Source of the DNA: Deltaproteobacteria bacterium
GTDB lineage: Bacteria > Desulfobacterota > Desulfarculia > JACQYL01
Assembly (NCBI GenBank): GCA_016208165.1
Contig: JACQYL010000025.1
Coordinates: 22,501-86,500, forward strand
Length of the DNA stretch: 64,000 nucleotides
Direction of reading: 5' to 3'
Part shown: one piece after another, positions 30,749 to 39,179 of the stretch
Numbering within the stretch: the stretch's first letter is position 1
Layout of the letters: every line of letters starts with the position of its first letter
Translations under genes and position numbers: made by a program
Notes under the pieces: model-generated
What the model saw: only the letters and a program-made list of their open reading frames with translations
Told to the model about the DNA's origin: nothing
Databases searched by the model: none

Positions 30749-31410
30749 CTCGACTCCTCCCAGCTACGCTCGTCCAGAGTCACTACGGAAAAACGTTCGA
30801 AAACCGCCCTGCCCGGATCCTGAATGCCGAGCACGGTTCGGATCCCGTTCGATAGGGTCCTGGATTCTCCGGGCAAGAGCAGGCGCTGTCGTCCTTCCAC
30901 AACCGTTTTCAGACCTTCCCGGCGAAAGTCGACGTCAAAAGGATCCGAGCACGGTTCGGGTCGGCCGACAAACGACACTACCAACTTGAGATCTTTCAGT
31001 TCTTCCAAAGCCACCGGCTCCCTCCGCATGTCCACGGAAACGACGTGCGGGCCCAGTGACATCAACGCCTCCGACAGACTGTCTTCCGCCGGCATGAAGG
31101 ATCCGACGCAGGCGCGGACACGGGCGCCGTCCATGAGCGAGATAAAAACGCCCGCGCGCACCGCAGGCCACGGAATCCGCTCCGGGATCGAGAGGTCCGC
31201 ACCCAGCGCGCGCTGGATGGAACTTCGAGCCGCATTCAGAATGCGACGCTCTGAAGCGGTTCCTTTCATCACGAAGTAGGGATACAATGTCACATCGGCC
31301 CATCCGGCATCAGGCAGCCATCCCAACAGGAACCCCACACCGGCGAGGACGGCGAGCATGACCATTGCGCGGCGGCGCCTCTCTGCAACCGTCCTAATTT
31401 TCGAGCCCAT
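30745..31410 (-). CDS. Exported AMMECR1-like domain protein
   Basis: About 221 residues from the ATG at 31410 (other starts up to 31482 are possible). A hydrophobic segment (AMVMLAVLAGVGFLLGWLPDAGWA) serves as signal or anchor. The rest resembles AMMECR1: VRACVGSFMPAEDSLSEALM corresponds to the LRGCIG block, then DMRREPVALEELKDLKLVVS parallels DPRFxPvxxxELxxLxixVSvL, and VVEGRQRLLLPGESR parallels the LLPQV segment. The match is by pattern only and the LRGCIG motif is altered to VRACVG. Domain function is unknown even in other organisms. The gene overlaps the vanW-like stop and the alpha-2-macroglobulin start, so all three are one operon. Confidence 0.65.
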   Translation of the reverse strand: MGSKIRTVAERRRRAMVMLAVLAGVGFLLGWLPDAGWADVTLYPYFVMKGTASERRILNAARSSIQRALGADLSIPERIPWPAVRAGVFISLMDGARVRACVGSFMPAEDSLSEALMSLGPHVVSVDMRREPVALEELKDLKLVVSFVGRPEPCSDPFDVDFRREGLKTVVEGRQRLLLPGESRTLSNGIRTVLGIQDPGRAVFERFSVVTLDERSWEESR

Positions 31411-32194
31411 CCGACCCGTCCACATCGGCCGATGATTCGAATTCAGACGCTTCCTTCCAATCGTGCACCGGAGGGAAGACATCCACCGAAACGAGCTCCC
31501 GGCTCACCTCCACGGAGTCTTCAAAGCGGAGCCGATACAGTTGTATCTCTAATCCCGGCCTGGCGGTTGGGCTGTCAAACGGCGGCGCCACCTCCCGGGT
31601 TCGGCGCTCGAGACGAACCTCGTACGGCAGGGGCCCTCTGCCGTAAATGGAGATCATCAGCTCCGTCGGTGTGGTCGCCGCCTTGATCTGAATCGGAAAA
31701 TCGAAGGAACTGCGCAGAACAAGGTCTCTGTATCCATAAGATACCGTCGCATCCTGACCCGGCGGCACATAGTATACCCGGCTCGAATGTTTGGTGCGTT
31801 TGACGATGATCAGGTCCGCCAACAACGCGGCGTTGTAAAGCGTGGTCGAGACCTGACAGACCCCTCCCCCCACCAATCTTTCCATATCGTCGAAATAGAG
31901 TACGGGCGCTTTTCGAAAACCTCGCTTGGCGCTTCGGGGCCCTACGGCATGGTTGAATGAAAATCGGCCTGCAGGAGGAATGACCCGGTTGTTCAACTGC
32001 CGGACGCACAGTCCGATGTTGTGAGTCCGATCCGCATCCGAATCCAGGGCTGTGGAAAAGCTTCCCAGGAGATAGGGAAACGATGGGACCGCGGGGACCA
32101 GGGGGCGATCCAACCACGAAGCCGGACTCTCCCCGAACGTCAGGAAGAAAACAGGAATAACCACGCAAACCAGTATAAAGCTTCTCTTATGCAT
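31394..32194 (-). CDS. VanW-like protein
   Basis: 266 residues with a signal peptide (HKRSFILVCVVIPVFFLTFG). The VanW domain is clear: HNIGLCVRQLNNRVIPPAGRFSFN, VGPRSAKRGFRKAPVLY, GGGVCQVSTTLYNAALLADL, and VYYVPPGQDATVSYGYRDL. VanW proteins occur near vancomycin-resistance and envelope genes, but their activity is not established. It is the first gene of the vanW / AMMECR1-like / alpha-2-macroglobulin operon. A C-terminal extension of about 60 residues (acidic end VDGSDGLEN) is not part of the domain. Confidence 0.88.
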   Translation of the reverse strand: MHKRSFILVCVVIPVFFLTFGESPASWLDRPLVPAVPSFPYLLGSFSTALDSDADRTHNIGLCVRQLNNRVIPPAGRFSFNHAVGPRSAKRGFRKAPVLYFDDMERLVGGGVCQVSTTLYNAALLADLIIVKRTKHSSRVYYVPPGQDATVSYGYRDLVLRSSFDFPIQIKAATTPTELMISIYGRGPLPYEVRLERRTREVAPPFDSPTARPGLEIQLYRLRFEDSVEVSRELVSVDVFPPVHDWKEASEFESSADVDGSDGLEN

Positions 32195-32459
32195 GATCCA
32201 CCTCTGCCGGTTGCATCATTATACGTTGTTTAATCGCCGGTCGCACCTCAGATCTTTGCGAACCAACGAATCCAGTCCGTCCATACGATGTGTCAGGCTT
32301 TTTCGAGCCTTCGGCTTGAAACATAGCATATTTTCTAAAGTCTGTGCCGTAACGTGCCGAATGTTTAATCAACTCCGATACATCGCAAGAAATCGACTCG
32401 ATGAACAGCAACGGAACTATTTTGGTCTATTTTATTGTCTTTTGTTCTGGGAGTTCCTA

Positions 32460-32768
32460 ATGAAACTAACCTGCCCAAACTGTGGCGTTCAGGGTAGCCT
32501 GGATGTCCAAAACATGAACGACCTTTGCCCTTATCTCTCCTGCCCCGTATGCTACGGCAGGTTTAACGTAAGGATCCGAAGGGATAGAAACAACGTACTC
32601 GTCATGCGGGATCCAACCCCGAAATCATGCGAAATGGATTCCGGGCGCGTCCGCAGGGAGACGGGACGTGGTCCGCTTTTGTGGCTGGTGGGCATCCAGA
32701 AGAAACACAAGACGCCGCCGGCTACCGAGTCCAACCTTTTGCAGTGTGCGTTGAGTCAGCGAGCGTAA
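32460..32768 (+). CDS. Small zinc-ribbon protein
   Basis: 102 residues from the ATG at 32460, with a gggag ribosome site upstream. The N-terminus KLTCPNCGVQGSLDVQN and a second pair at about residue 27 (CPVCYGRFNVRI) form a MJ0042-like zinc ribbon. The rest is basic and low in recognisable structure. The frame is open back to 32193, but that part overlaps the vanW promoter region and lacks the zinc motif. Function unknown. Confidence 0.55.
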   Translation: MKLTCPNCGVQGSLDVQNMNDLCPYLSCPVCYGRFNVRIRRDRNNVLVMRDPTPKSCEMDSGRVRRETGRGPLLWLVGIQKKHKTPPATESNLLQCALSQRA

Positions 32769-33027
32769 CCCGACACGTGGGGCCGTATCCGGCGGGTTTC
32801 ACAAGTACGAACTGAACGGATATGGGATCTGTGCGGCCGTGTGAACTCGCGTGGAGAAGACACGGATGTTTAGCGCTCCCTAGGAGGGTCCGAGCCGGTA
32901 AGGACGGCTCCGGGGAAACCGTTTAGGCTTCCCCGTATGCCGTGTGCGTGAATGAATGAGGGTATTTGAAGCCTCGTTAAGAGGAGGCTTTCCGGTGGGT
33001 GCAACCCCGGCAAGCGCCGAGTGATTT
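32769..33027. other. Intergenic stretch with short inverted repeats
   Basis: 259 bases. A 7-bp stem aagcctc/gaggctt (32969-32990) could end the transcript of the microprotein at 33028. The segment gcgagcgtaacccgaca near 32758-32774 is similar to one near 45353-45370. Confidence 0.4.
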
Positions 33028-33108
33028 TTAAATAAGGAACATCGCGATCGCGGTGCTGCAAACCAGGAATCCCATAACGACTTCCCATAACGTATTTTCA
33101 ATGGCCAT
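33028..33108 (-). CDS. 26-residue membrane microprotein
   Basis: Starting from the ATG whose complement is at 33106-33108, a 26-codon frame ends in TAA at 33028-33030. The product is a single hydrophobic helix with a short polar N-terminus (MAIENTLWEVVMGFLVCSTA..., ending AMFLI). A good ribosome site, gcacgggagatacacgg, lies eight bases upstream. Length and composition resemble one-helix accessory subunits of membrane complexes such as CydX or KdpF, but there is no such complex nearby and the sequence does not match these specifically. It is too short to be certain that it is translated. Confidence 0.45.
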   Translation of the reverse strand: MAIENTLWEVVMGFLVCSTAIAMFLI

Positions 33109-33735
33109 CCGTGTATCTCCCGTGCGGCTGTGAGGTTTCGTGTTATCGAGCTTTCAATCTCTGCGTGGAGCGCCGCCGGCTACCAACGTGCTGAAAACAC
33201 CGAGCACTTCCCTTAGCGATTCATCTGTTTCGTAATGAAGAGAAGGCGCCATCCTGACTTGCTTCGGTCGGGCTTGGGCCTTCTCAGCTCTGCTTCCCGT
33301 TCTTCTCGTCTTATCAGTCAAGCAACAAGTAGGCCATTTCCGCTCGAGCGGGACAGTTCTTCGCCGTTTCCGCGGAATCGTACTCGACGCCTAACGCGCT
33401 TTTCGTCTATCCCGCCTGAATTCCTACTTAAATTCATCCTGACCCATTTCCTTGCATCCTTCTCGGATCTTCAAGACGGAGGGAACCGGGCGGGTTTTTG
33501 AACTCGAGCCGAACCGTTCAGTCCGTCCCATGTGGTCGTACCCGACCACTTGTGGTCTGATATCGGCCGCCCCGGCGCCTTTAACCTCCGGATACCTCCA
33601 GTGCATGAACGGATCGCAGACTTGTATGGAGGATGATCCGGATGATTGGTCTTCTTCGATTAGCCGTCCCCCGGCCGGGTGAGTCCGTGGAGGGGGCATG
33701 TTGCGGAAGAGCGCGCGCCGATGCATTGTGCGGAA
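33109..33735. other. Non-coding stretch
   Basis: 627 bases between the microprotein and a minus-strand lipoprotein gene. Short open frames on both strands have no ribosome sites or family matches. A perfect 7-bp stem (gtggtcg/cgaccac, 33532-33549) lies in the middle. No RNA gene recognised. Confidence 0.45.
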
Positions 33736-34512
33736 TCAGGAATCGTCCTGTTCTTCTGCAAGCCGTACGATTTCATCATAGGAAGGGGTTGCAAGATAAC
33801 ATTCCTCGACAACGAACTTCTGCTCGACTCGAATCTCTTGGTTTTCCGGATTCCTTACAAAGACGCTCTTAACACTGGCCCATATGAACGTCAAGCTTTC
33901 CTTGTAGCGGTTCCAAGCTACGCCGATGCTGCTTTTGGTGGGCTCCGGCAGGCTTTCTCGCCGGGCTTTCTGCTCCAATTCGTAGCGTTCGTTTCTCGAT
34001 TTTATGGCTTCGAAAAAAAAGCCGACCGGCATGACCGGGACCATCACTTCCGCAGCCGCATTAACCGCCACCCCTCCGGCGGATTCCAATACGAAATAGA
34101 CATAGTTTTTAAACCTCTGCGAGCTGATTTCACTTCTCCGCACCTCTCTTATCTTGAGTACCACCCGATATCCATAGAACCATTCAAAATGCGATTCCAT
34201 TTCGTAGTAATTCAGAGATCGTACGATGAATTCAGTGACATGTCCGAGATACACTCCCTCGGGGAGCACCACGGTTCCCAACCCTTTTTCCTTGGCGTTC
34301 AGCAGACACCCGAACAGCGTATCAGGCACTCCCCGCTTGCCCGAGCAGCCCTCCAGACAGATGACGTCTACGTAGCCGATCCGCCCGCCCAAGGCTCCTG
34401 CACCGTTCCCGCCCGGAGCAGGACTACCGGATATCGGGGATGAGCGCGGCGCGCAGGCGACCGGCTGAACGACAACCACCAGGGCCAACCATAATAAGGA
34501 CCATCTTCTCAT
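33736..34512 (-). CDS. Lipoprotein of unknown function
   Basis: 258 residues from the ATG at 34512. The signal peptide (MRRWSLLWLALVVVVQPVAC) ends at a Cys suitable for lipid attachment. A Gly/Pro-rich linker (SSPISGSPAPGGNGAGALGG) follows, then a folded domain with VDVICLEGCSGKRGVPDTLFG, YGYRVVLKIREVRR and a short hydrophobic stretch (VAVNAAAEVMVPVMPVGFFFEA). The C-terminal third is helical and charged. I know no family for it. The frame extends upstream to 34551, but the chosen start gives the cleaner signal peptide. Confidence 0.65.
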   Translation of the reverse strand: MRRWSLLWLALVVVVQPVACAPRSSPISGSPAPGGNGAGALGGRIGYVDVICLEGCSGKRGVPDTLFGCLLNAKEKGLGTVVLPEGVYLGHVTEFIVRSLNYYEMESHFEWFYGYRVVLKIREVRRSEISSQRFKNYVYFVLESAGGVAVNAAAEVMVPVMPVGFFFEAIKSRNERYELEQKARRESLPEPTKSSIGVAWNRYKESLTFIWASVKSVFVRNPENQEIRVEQKFVVEECYLATPSYDEIVRLAEEQDDS

Positions 34513-34755
34513 GTCTGTCCGGAATTTCCTTTGAACTCCATTGTACTCCAAAGAGCACGATTCTGAAACCGTTAGTCTTCCGTCCGCGTAACATGGAATG
34601 GACCCGAGCTTTCACCTTTCCGAAATGCCGAAGGAGTTTCGGTGGTTGGCACACAAGTTGCTCCTCCCTCCATTTATTGATATCTTGTTGAGGACGCGTG
34701 CGTTCCCGGATCATTCCCTGGGAATCGAAGATTCTGAAAAAGAAAAGAGAAAGGC

Positions 34756-36228
34756 ATGTTCAGTACCAAACGAAAGACCATGAAAAGAAATTTTGTTCTT
34801 GGCGCGCTATTTCTGGTGCTTCATCTCATCCCAATCACGATTCCCGCCGCCGAAAGCGATGACGAGTTTCTGCTTCGGCTTCCTTCATTACTGGCCAGTG
34901 TATTATCCCCGAAAATCCAGGTAACCCCCGATAAAGTCAGTTTTGGGACCGTTACGATCAGTACGGCGTGGGAGAGAACGTTCGTCATTTCAAACGCGGG
35001 GCGCCGCACGCTTACCATCACCGAGCTTGCCGGTTTACCGTATGAGGGTTTCAGCTTGCCGAATCCACCTGCCCTACCCCTGAGCCTGGCCCCCGACGAA
35101 TCACGGAATATCACCGTCCGATTCGAACCCACCACCAAAGGTCCAAAGCTGGCGGAGCTGGTCATTAAGAGCGACGATCCGAAACAACCCTTCGCAACGG
35201 CCGAGTTTAGCGCCGTAGCGGCTTTTTTCAGGCCGTTCGGCTTCCATTTGAATCCGGTGCTGCTGAACGGTCCCGGCGCACTGAGATTCGAAAAAAACGT
35301 TCACTACCTGAGGAAACCTCAGCCGGACGATCGGTACTTCTCCTACTTCTCCCCAGATGGAACCCGTTTCGTTCAGCTACCTCTAGCGGATGGCCTTGTG
35401 AAATCGTATCCCACACCGGAGGATTATCAGCGGCTGAAAGGAATTGGCGATTTCGTGGTGTGTAACATATGGAAGTCCTATTGGGACGATCCCGTGGACG
35501 GTCCCGAAATGCGAAAAGTCATCGATGGATGCGCCTCGAACGGTCTCCTCCTGATCATTCGTATCGAAGACACCTCGAGAATCTCGAACCACCCGACTCC
35601 GGGCCCCACGGATGAGAGCTGGTTCGTTACCTCTTTCGAACCATACGTCCGGTCCCTGGTGCAGTACGGGAAGGGCAAGGTCTTTGCTTACCAGGTGTGG
35701 AACGAGGCCTGGGAACCCAGCCGATATTTGCTGGGTCCAACCGGTCAAATGATTTCCAACGGGGAGTACATCGATCATCTTGCGCGCGTCGGGTCCGTCA
35801 TCCGGTCCGAGGATCCGTCGGTGGACATCTTCAACAGCGCCATGACGAGTATCGTGGAATCTCAATACAACTCAAGAACCAAGGATCTGTTGGATATGGA
35901 CATCGAAGATCATATCAACATCTTTAACTTCCACTACTTTCCCCACGGCGAAGTGAGCTTCGGTGAGCAGCTCAAACTTCTTGAACTGGGCTTCCTGATT
36001 TCCAAGGACGTGATTATCACGGAATGCAATCATATCGATCCGTTGGTCACTGACAGCGACAAATTCAACGCCATAATGGATGTGAGGAATGAAGTGTCCG
36101 AGGTGTTCGAATTGAGAGGAGTGATGGCCTTTGCGTGGAACGCCGGAACGGCGGATCCGACCCTCCTCATCTGGGCCATAAAGGATACTCCGCTGGAGGA
36201 CATGCTGTACAACGAATATAATCCGTAA
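34756..36228 (+). CDS. Secreted ASH-domain plus TIM-barrel glycoside-hydrolase-like protein
   Basis: 490 residues with a signal peptide (about 1-31). Residues about 50-155 form an immunoglobulin-like ASH/DUF1573-type domain (VSFGTVTISTAWERTFVISNAG, VRFEPTTKGPKLAELVIKSDD). Residues about 160-490 look like a clan-A TIM barrel: YQVWNEAWEPS has the Asn-Glu of an acid/base site, and a second Glu in VIITECNH could be the nucleophile. The final strand ends MAFAWNAGTADPTLLIWAI. Substrate unknown; an exo- or endo-glycosidase of GH5/GH39 type is a guess. A gagaaaggc ribosome site precedes the first ATG. Confidence 0.65.
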   Translation: MFSTKRKTMKRNFVLGALFLVLHLIPITIPAAESDDEFLLRLPSLLASVLSPKIQVTPDKVSFGTVTISTAWERTFVISNAGRRTLTITELAGLPYEGFSLPNPPALPLSLAPDESRNITVRFEPTTKGPKLAELVIKSDDPKQPFATAEFSAVAAFFRPFGFHLNPVLLNGPGALRFEKNVHYLRKPQPDDRYFSYFSPDGTRFVQLPLADGLVKSYPTPEDYQRLKGIGDFVVCNIWKSYWDDPVDGPEMRKVIDGCASNGLLLIIRIEDTSRISNHPTPGPTDESWFVTSFEPYVRSLVQYGKGKVFAYQVWNEAWEPSRYLLGPTGQMISNGEYIDHLARVGSVIRSEDPSVDIFNSAMTSIVESQYNSRTKDLLDMDIEDHINIFNFHYFPHGEVSFGEQLKLLELGFLISKDVIITECNHIDPLVTDSDKFNAIMDVRNEVSEVFELRGVMAFAWNAGTADPTLLIWAIKDTPLEDMLYNEYNP

Positions 36229-36580
36229 GATAATCGAGCACGGGGTAAACCGTTTTGAAAGGCCCTCCCCCTTGACCCCCTTTCAACATGGCTGAGGCCG
36301 GCGCGGGGTGCGGGCGCCCCGATTCGGAAGTCCCGGGGAGGATTCCCCGAATGCTCTTTGAACGGATACTCGATAGGCTCGATTCCGGTTGGGGAGCCGG
36401 GTTCTTTCAGAGAGGAGCCGTCTCTTTCCCACCGGGCGCATACTCCCGGAACAAAAGAATCGGGAGCGATTCATCCGTCGCCGGTGCCGTTCGCTCCCCT
36501 TTTTCACCGTTTCGTCTCATGCGTTTTGCCCTATGAAGTGAAAGCTCGTAAAATCAGGGCAAACAGGTTCTAAGGAGGGC
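36229..36580. other. Intergenic region with terminator-like repeats
   Basis: 352 bases. An 8-bp inverted repeat ttgaaagg/cctttcaa (36255-36286) encloses a C-rich loop and looks like a partial copy of the composite repeat found at 43.6 and 46.6 kb. It follows the GH-like gene by about 26 bases. Another small hairpin (cggggaggattccccg) is near 36334-36350. Confidence 0.5.
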
Positions 36581-38365
36581 ATGGCTATGAATATCGTGAA
36601 GAAAGCGTTTTTCGCGGCAGGCGCGTGGCCTAGCATGGCGATTTTCTGGGGGCTGATCCTCGGGGCGAAATCGGGCGCCGCCCCGGCGGCCGTATTGGCG
36701 CTGGCTTACGCCCTGGGTTACACTCTGATCGCCTTTGGAGCCAAGCGGGTTACTCACCTGGATTTCGGAGTGGCGCTCTTTTTCGCCGTGGGGGCTGCAT
36801 TGGCCCTGTCCGGGTCGGCCTATCATCTGACCTTTCTCTTCGACCGTTTCACCACCTTCCTGTATCTTTCTCTTTTCCTGATGTTGTTCCTTCCCCTGGT
36901 GTTTGGAGCCGAACCTTTCACCTCGGTATTTGCCAAACGCAGTACCCCGGAAGCGTTCTGGAACACGGATCTCTTCCGGAGCATCAACCGGCTCATGACT
37001 CTGGTCTGGTCCGGTCTGTTTGCCGCCGCCATGTTTATCACGCTGATTCCCGGAATCTGGACTCAGATCTTGGCGCCGGGCGTTTTGTTGCTGGCCGTGG
37101 GTGTGCCGTTTACAAAGGCGTTTCCGGATGCGTATTTGAGATCGAAAGGTCTGGGAGGGCGGGCGCAACTGGAAGTCAACACCGTTCCGAGTCCGCTCTC
37201 GGCGGAAACCATAAACGAGGCGCCGAAGGGCGACCGTGCGGAAGAAGCACAAAAACTGGGTCCTGTGAAAAGCATACTGGTGGTGTTCGGCAGTCCCCGG
37301 GGAGAGAAGGGCTACACCTACAAGACGCTGGACCGTTTTCTGGACGGAGTTCGGGAGAGCGGCATCGAGCCCGAGATTCTGTTTCTGCACAAATACCGAA
37401 TCAAGCCTTGTGTCGGCTGCTATACGTGTTGGGCCAAGACTCCGGGAACGTGCATTCACCAGGACGACATGCCCGCTATGAGGGAGAAGGTGGCGAAGGC
37501 GGACCTGGTGGTGTACGCTCAGCCTCTGTATGTCATGAGCGTGCCCGGCATCACCAAGAATTTTCTGGATCGCATGATTCCGGGCCTCGATCCGCGTCTG
37601 ATCGAACGACCGGACGGTTCCACCCGGCATCCTTTGAGGTCGCCGGGGGCTTTCGGACGCAGGCTGCTCGTGTTTTCCGTGTGCGGATTCCCCGAACTCG
37701 AGCATTTTGAACCCATGCTCGGCATGTTTCGAACCATGTCCAGGACCACGGGCAATCCCATCGTGGGAGAATTGCTCCGCCCGGCGTCCGAGTCCATGCG
37801 TTTCGGCGATGGACGTGTACCAGCCTACCGGTCCGTTATGGACGCCTTTTACCAAGCCGGCAAAGAGGTGGTTACAAACGGCTACGTATCCCGTGCCACG
37901 GAACAGGCCGTTTCTCAACCGCTCTTTCCCGATGTGGGAAGTTTTCGCGATGTGGCCAATACGTTCTGGAAGACGTGGGGCGCCTATGAAGAGGAAAAGA
38001 AGAGCGGGAAGAGCATGCCGCCTCTGGATGACTATCTGAAAAGAGATGGGGCCATGATGTTCGCCGGCATGGCGTCCGTCTACGACTCGTCAAAAGCCGG
38101 AGATTTGGAGGGTGCTTTTCAATTCAATATCAACGACGGATCCGAAAGCAGCTATTATATCGAAATCAAGGACCATAAATGCCGGTTTCACGAGGGAAAG
38201 GCGCCCGATCCCCGAGTGACCGTCAACACACCTTTGGACGTCTGGATGTCCATTTCGGAGGGCGGGATGTCAGGTCAGGAAGCGCTGATGAAAGGCCTCT
38301 ATACGGTGGACGGAGACCTGGGAGCTCTGATTAAAATGGGTGCGGCCTTTGCCGTAAATCGTTGA
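36581..38365 (+). CDS. Fusion: membrane domain, FMN-reductase-like domain, SCP2 domain
   Basis: 594 residues with three parts. Residues 1-200 are a membrane domain with six or so helices. Residues about 228-440 are a flavodoxin-fold NADPH-dependent FMN reductase: SILVVFGSPRGEKGYTYKTL binds the flavin phosphate, and IKPCVGCYTCW (Cys277, 280 and 283) is the Cys motif of the iron-sulfur flavoprotein-like subfamily. Residues about 480-594 form an SCP2 sterol-carrier-like domain (FQFNINDGSESSYYIEIKDHKC, then VTVNTPLDVWMSISEGGMSGQEALMKG). The order suggests a membrane enzyme that reduces a hydrophobic substrate held by SCP2; that is inference. The start has a strong taaggagggc ribosome site. Confidence 0.85.
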   Translation: MAMNIVKKAFFAAGAWPSMAIFWGLILGAKSGAAPAAVLALAYALGYTLIAFGAKRVTHLDFGVALFFAVGAALALSGSAYHLTFLFDRFTTFLYLSLFLMLFLPLVFGAEPFTSVFAKRSTPEAFWNTDLFRSINRLMTLVWSGLFAAAMFITLIPGIWTQILAPGVLLLAVGVPFTKAFPDAYLRSKGLGGRAQLEVNTVPSPLSAETINEAPKGDRAEEAQKLGPVKSILVVFGSPRGEKGYTYKTLDRFLDGVRESGIEPEILFLHKYRIKPCVGCYTCWAKTPGTCIHQDDMPAMREKVAKADLVVYAQPLYVMSVPGITKNFLDRMIPGLDPRLIERPDGSTRHPLRSPGAFGRRLLVFSVCGFPELEHFEPMLGMFRTMSRTTGNPIVGELLRPASESMRFGDGRVPAYRSVMDAFYQAGKEVVTNGYVSRATEQAVSQPLFPDVGSFRDVANTFWKTWGAYEEEKKSGKSMPPLDDYLKRDGAMMFAGMASVYDSSKAGDLEGAFQFNINDGSESSYYIEIKDHKCRFHEGKAPDPRVTVNTPLDVWMSISEGGMSGQEALMKGLYTVDGDLGALIKMGAAFAVNR

Positions 38366-38473
38366 CCGAAATCCGGACAGCATACGGGTTAATGGCCGCC
38401 GGCGCCCTTGAAGCAAGGAAACGCGGAAGACAACGGGAGGACACGGTGGTTTATGGGACAAAGAGGCGTTGAG

Positions 38474-38923
38474 ATGTACAAAACAGGCGGGTTTGTGGCG
38501 ATCATGTTGGTGATGGCGGCTTCGCTTTCCTGGAGCGGCTCCGGCGGATTTACTCTGGAAGGGGAAATCCGGGGGGCCGGTGACAAAGGCGACGTCTTCT
38601 ATCGTCTCGTCGACAGGGGAGCCTTCGAGGAACCTGCGGACACTGGTCATTTCAGGATGGGCGGCGTTATACCTATCGGGAATCCGGACCATGCCGGGGC
38701 AAGCCTCACCTTTGTATTGAAGGATGTGCCTCCGGGGAGATACGCTCTTCAGTCTTTCCAGGATATCAACGGAAACAAAAAGCTGGACATTGGGATGTTC
38801 GGTCCCAAAGAGCCCTGGGGCAACTACCGTCCGTCCCGCCCGAGTTTCCGCGCCCCGGCGTTCGACGAGTGCGCCTTTGATGTGAACGGGCCGTTAAACG
38901 GAATCGTTGTGCAACTCGAATAG
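38474..38923 (+). CDS. DUF2141 exported protein
   Basis: 149 residues from the ATG at 38474 (aaagaggcg upstream), with signal peptide YKTGGFVAIMLVMAASLSW. The C-terminal half carries the DUF2141 pattern: VPPGRYALQSFQDINGNKKLDIGMFGPKEPWG. Family function unknown; it is predicted to be a periplasmic or outer-surface beta domain. An alternative Met at 38453 would lengthen the N-terminus. Confidence 0.8.
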   Translation: MYKTGGFVAIMLVMAASLSWSGSGGFTLEGEIRGAGDKGDVFYRLVDRGAFEEPADTGHFRMGGVIPIGNPDHAGASLTFVLKDVPPGRYALQSFQDINGNKKLDIGMFGPKEPWGNYRPSRPSFRAPAFDECAFDVNGPLNGIVVQLE

Positions 38924-39179
38924 CTGAAAGACCGCCCCGAAATCCTCACGGTCAGCCGAAGCTACGCACACCTGTTCAGACAAATGTAAGGCTTCGATCC
39001 GCGGCGCTCCATCTAAGTTGGAATACCCCTGCAACATGAACTTAGATCCTGTTCTCCGATGACGCGGTATTATTCCCCATGCATTCCTCCTTGGATGGAC
39101 TTTTACTGAAATGGACCTATATTTGATTAAATGTCTTTGGTCGGCTCTTCTCAGCAAGTTCATACAAAGGAGCAAAACG

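Noticed and set aside
36554-37918. 454-codon minus-strand open frame opposite the membrane/FMN-reductase/SCP2 fusion
   Set aside because: His/Arg/Gly-rich sequence with no family pattern and lying wholly within a clear gene; an antisense shadow caused by base composition.
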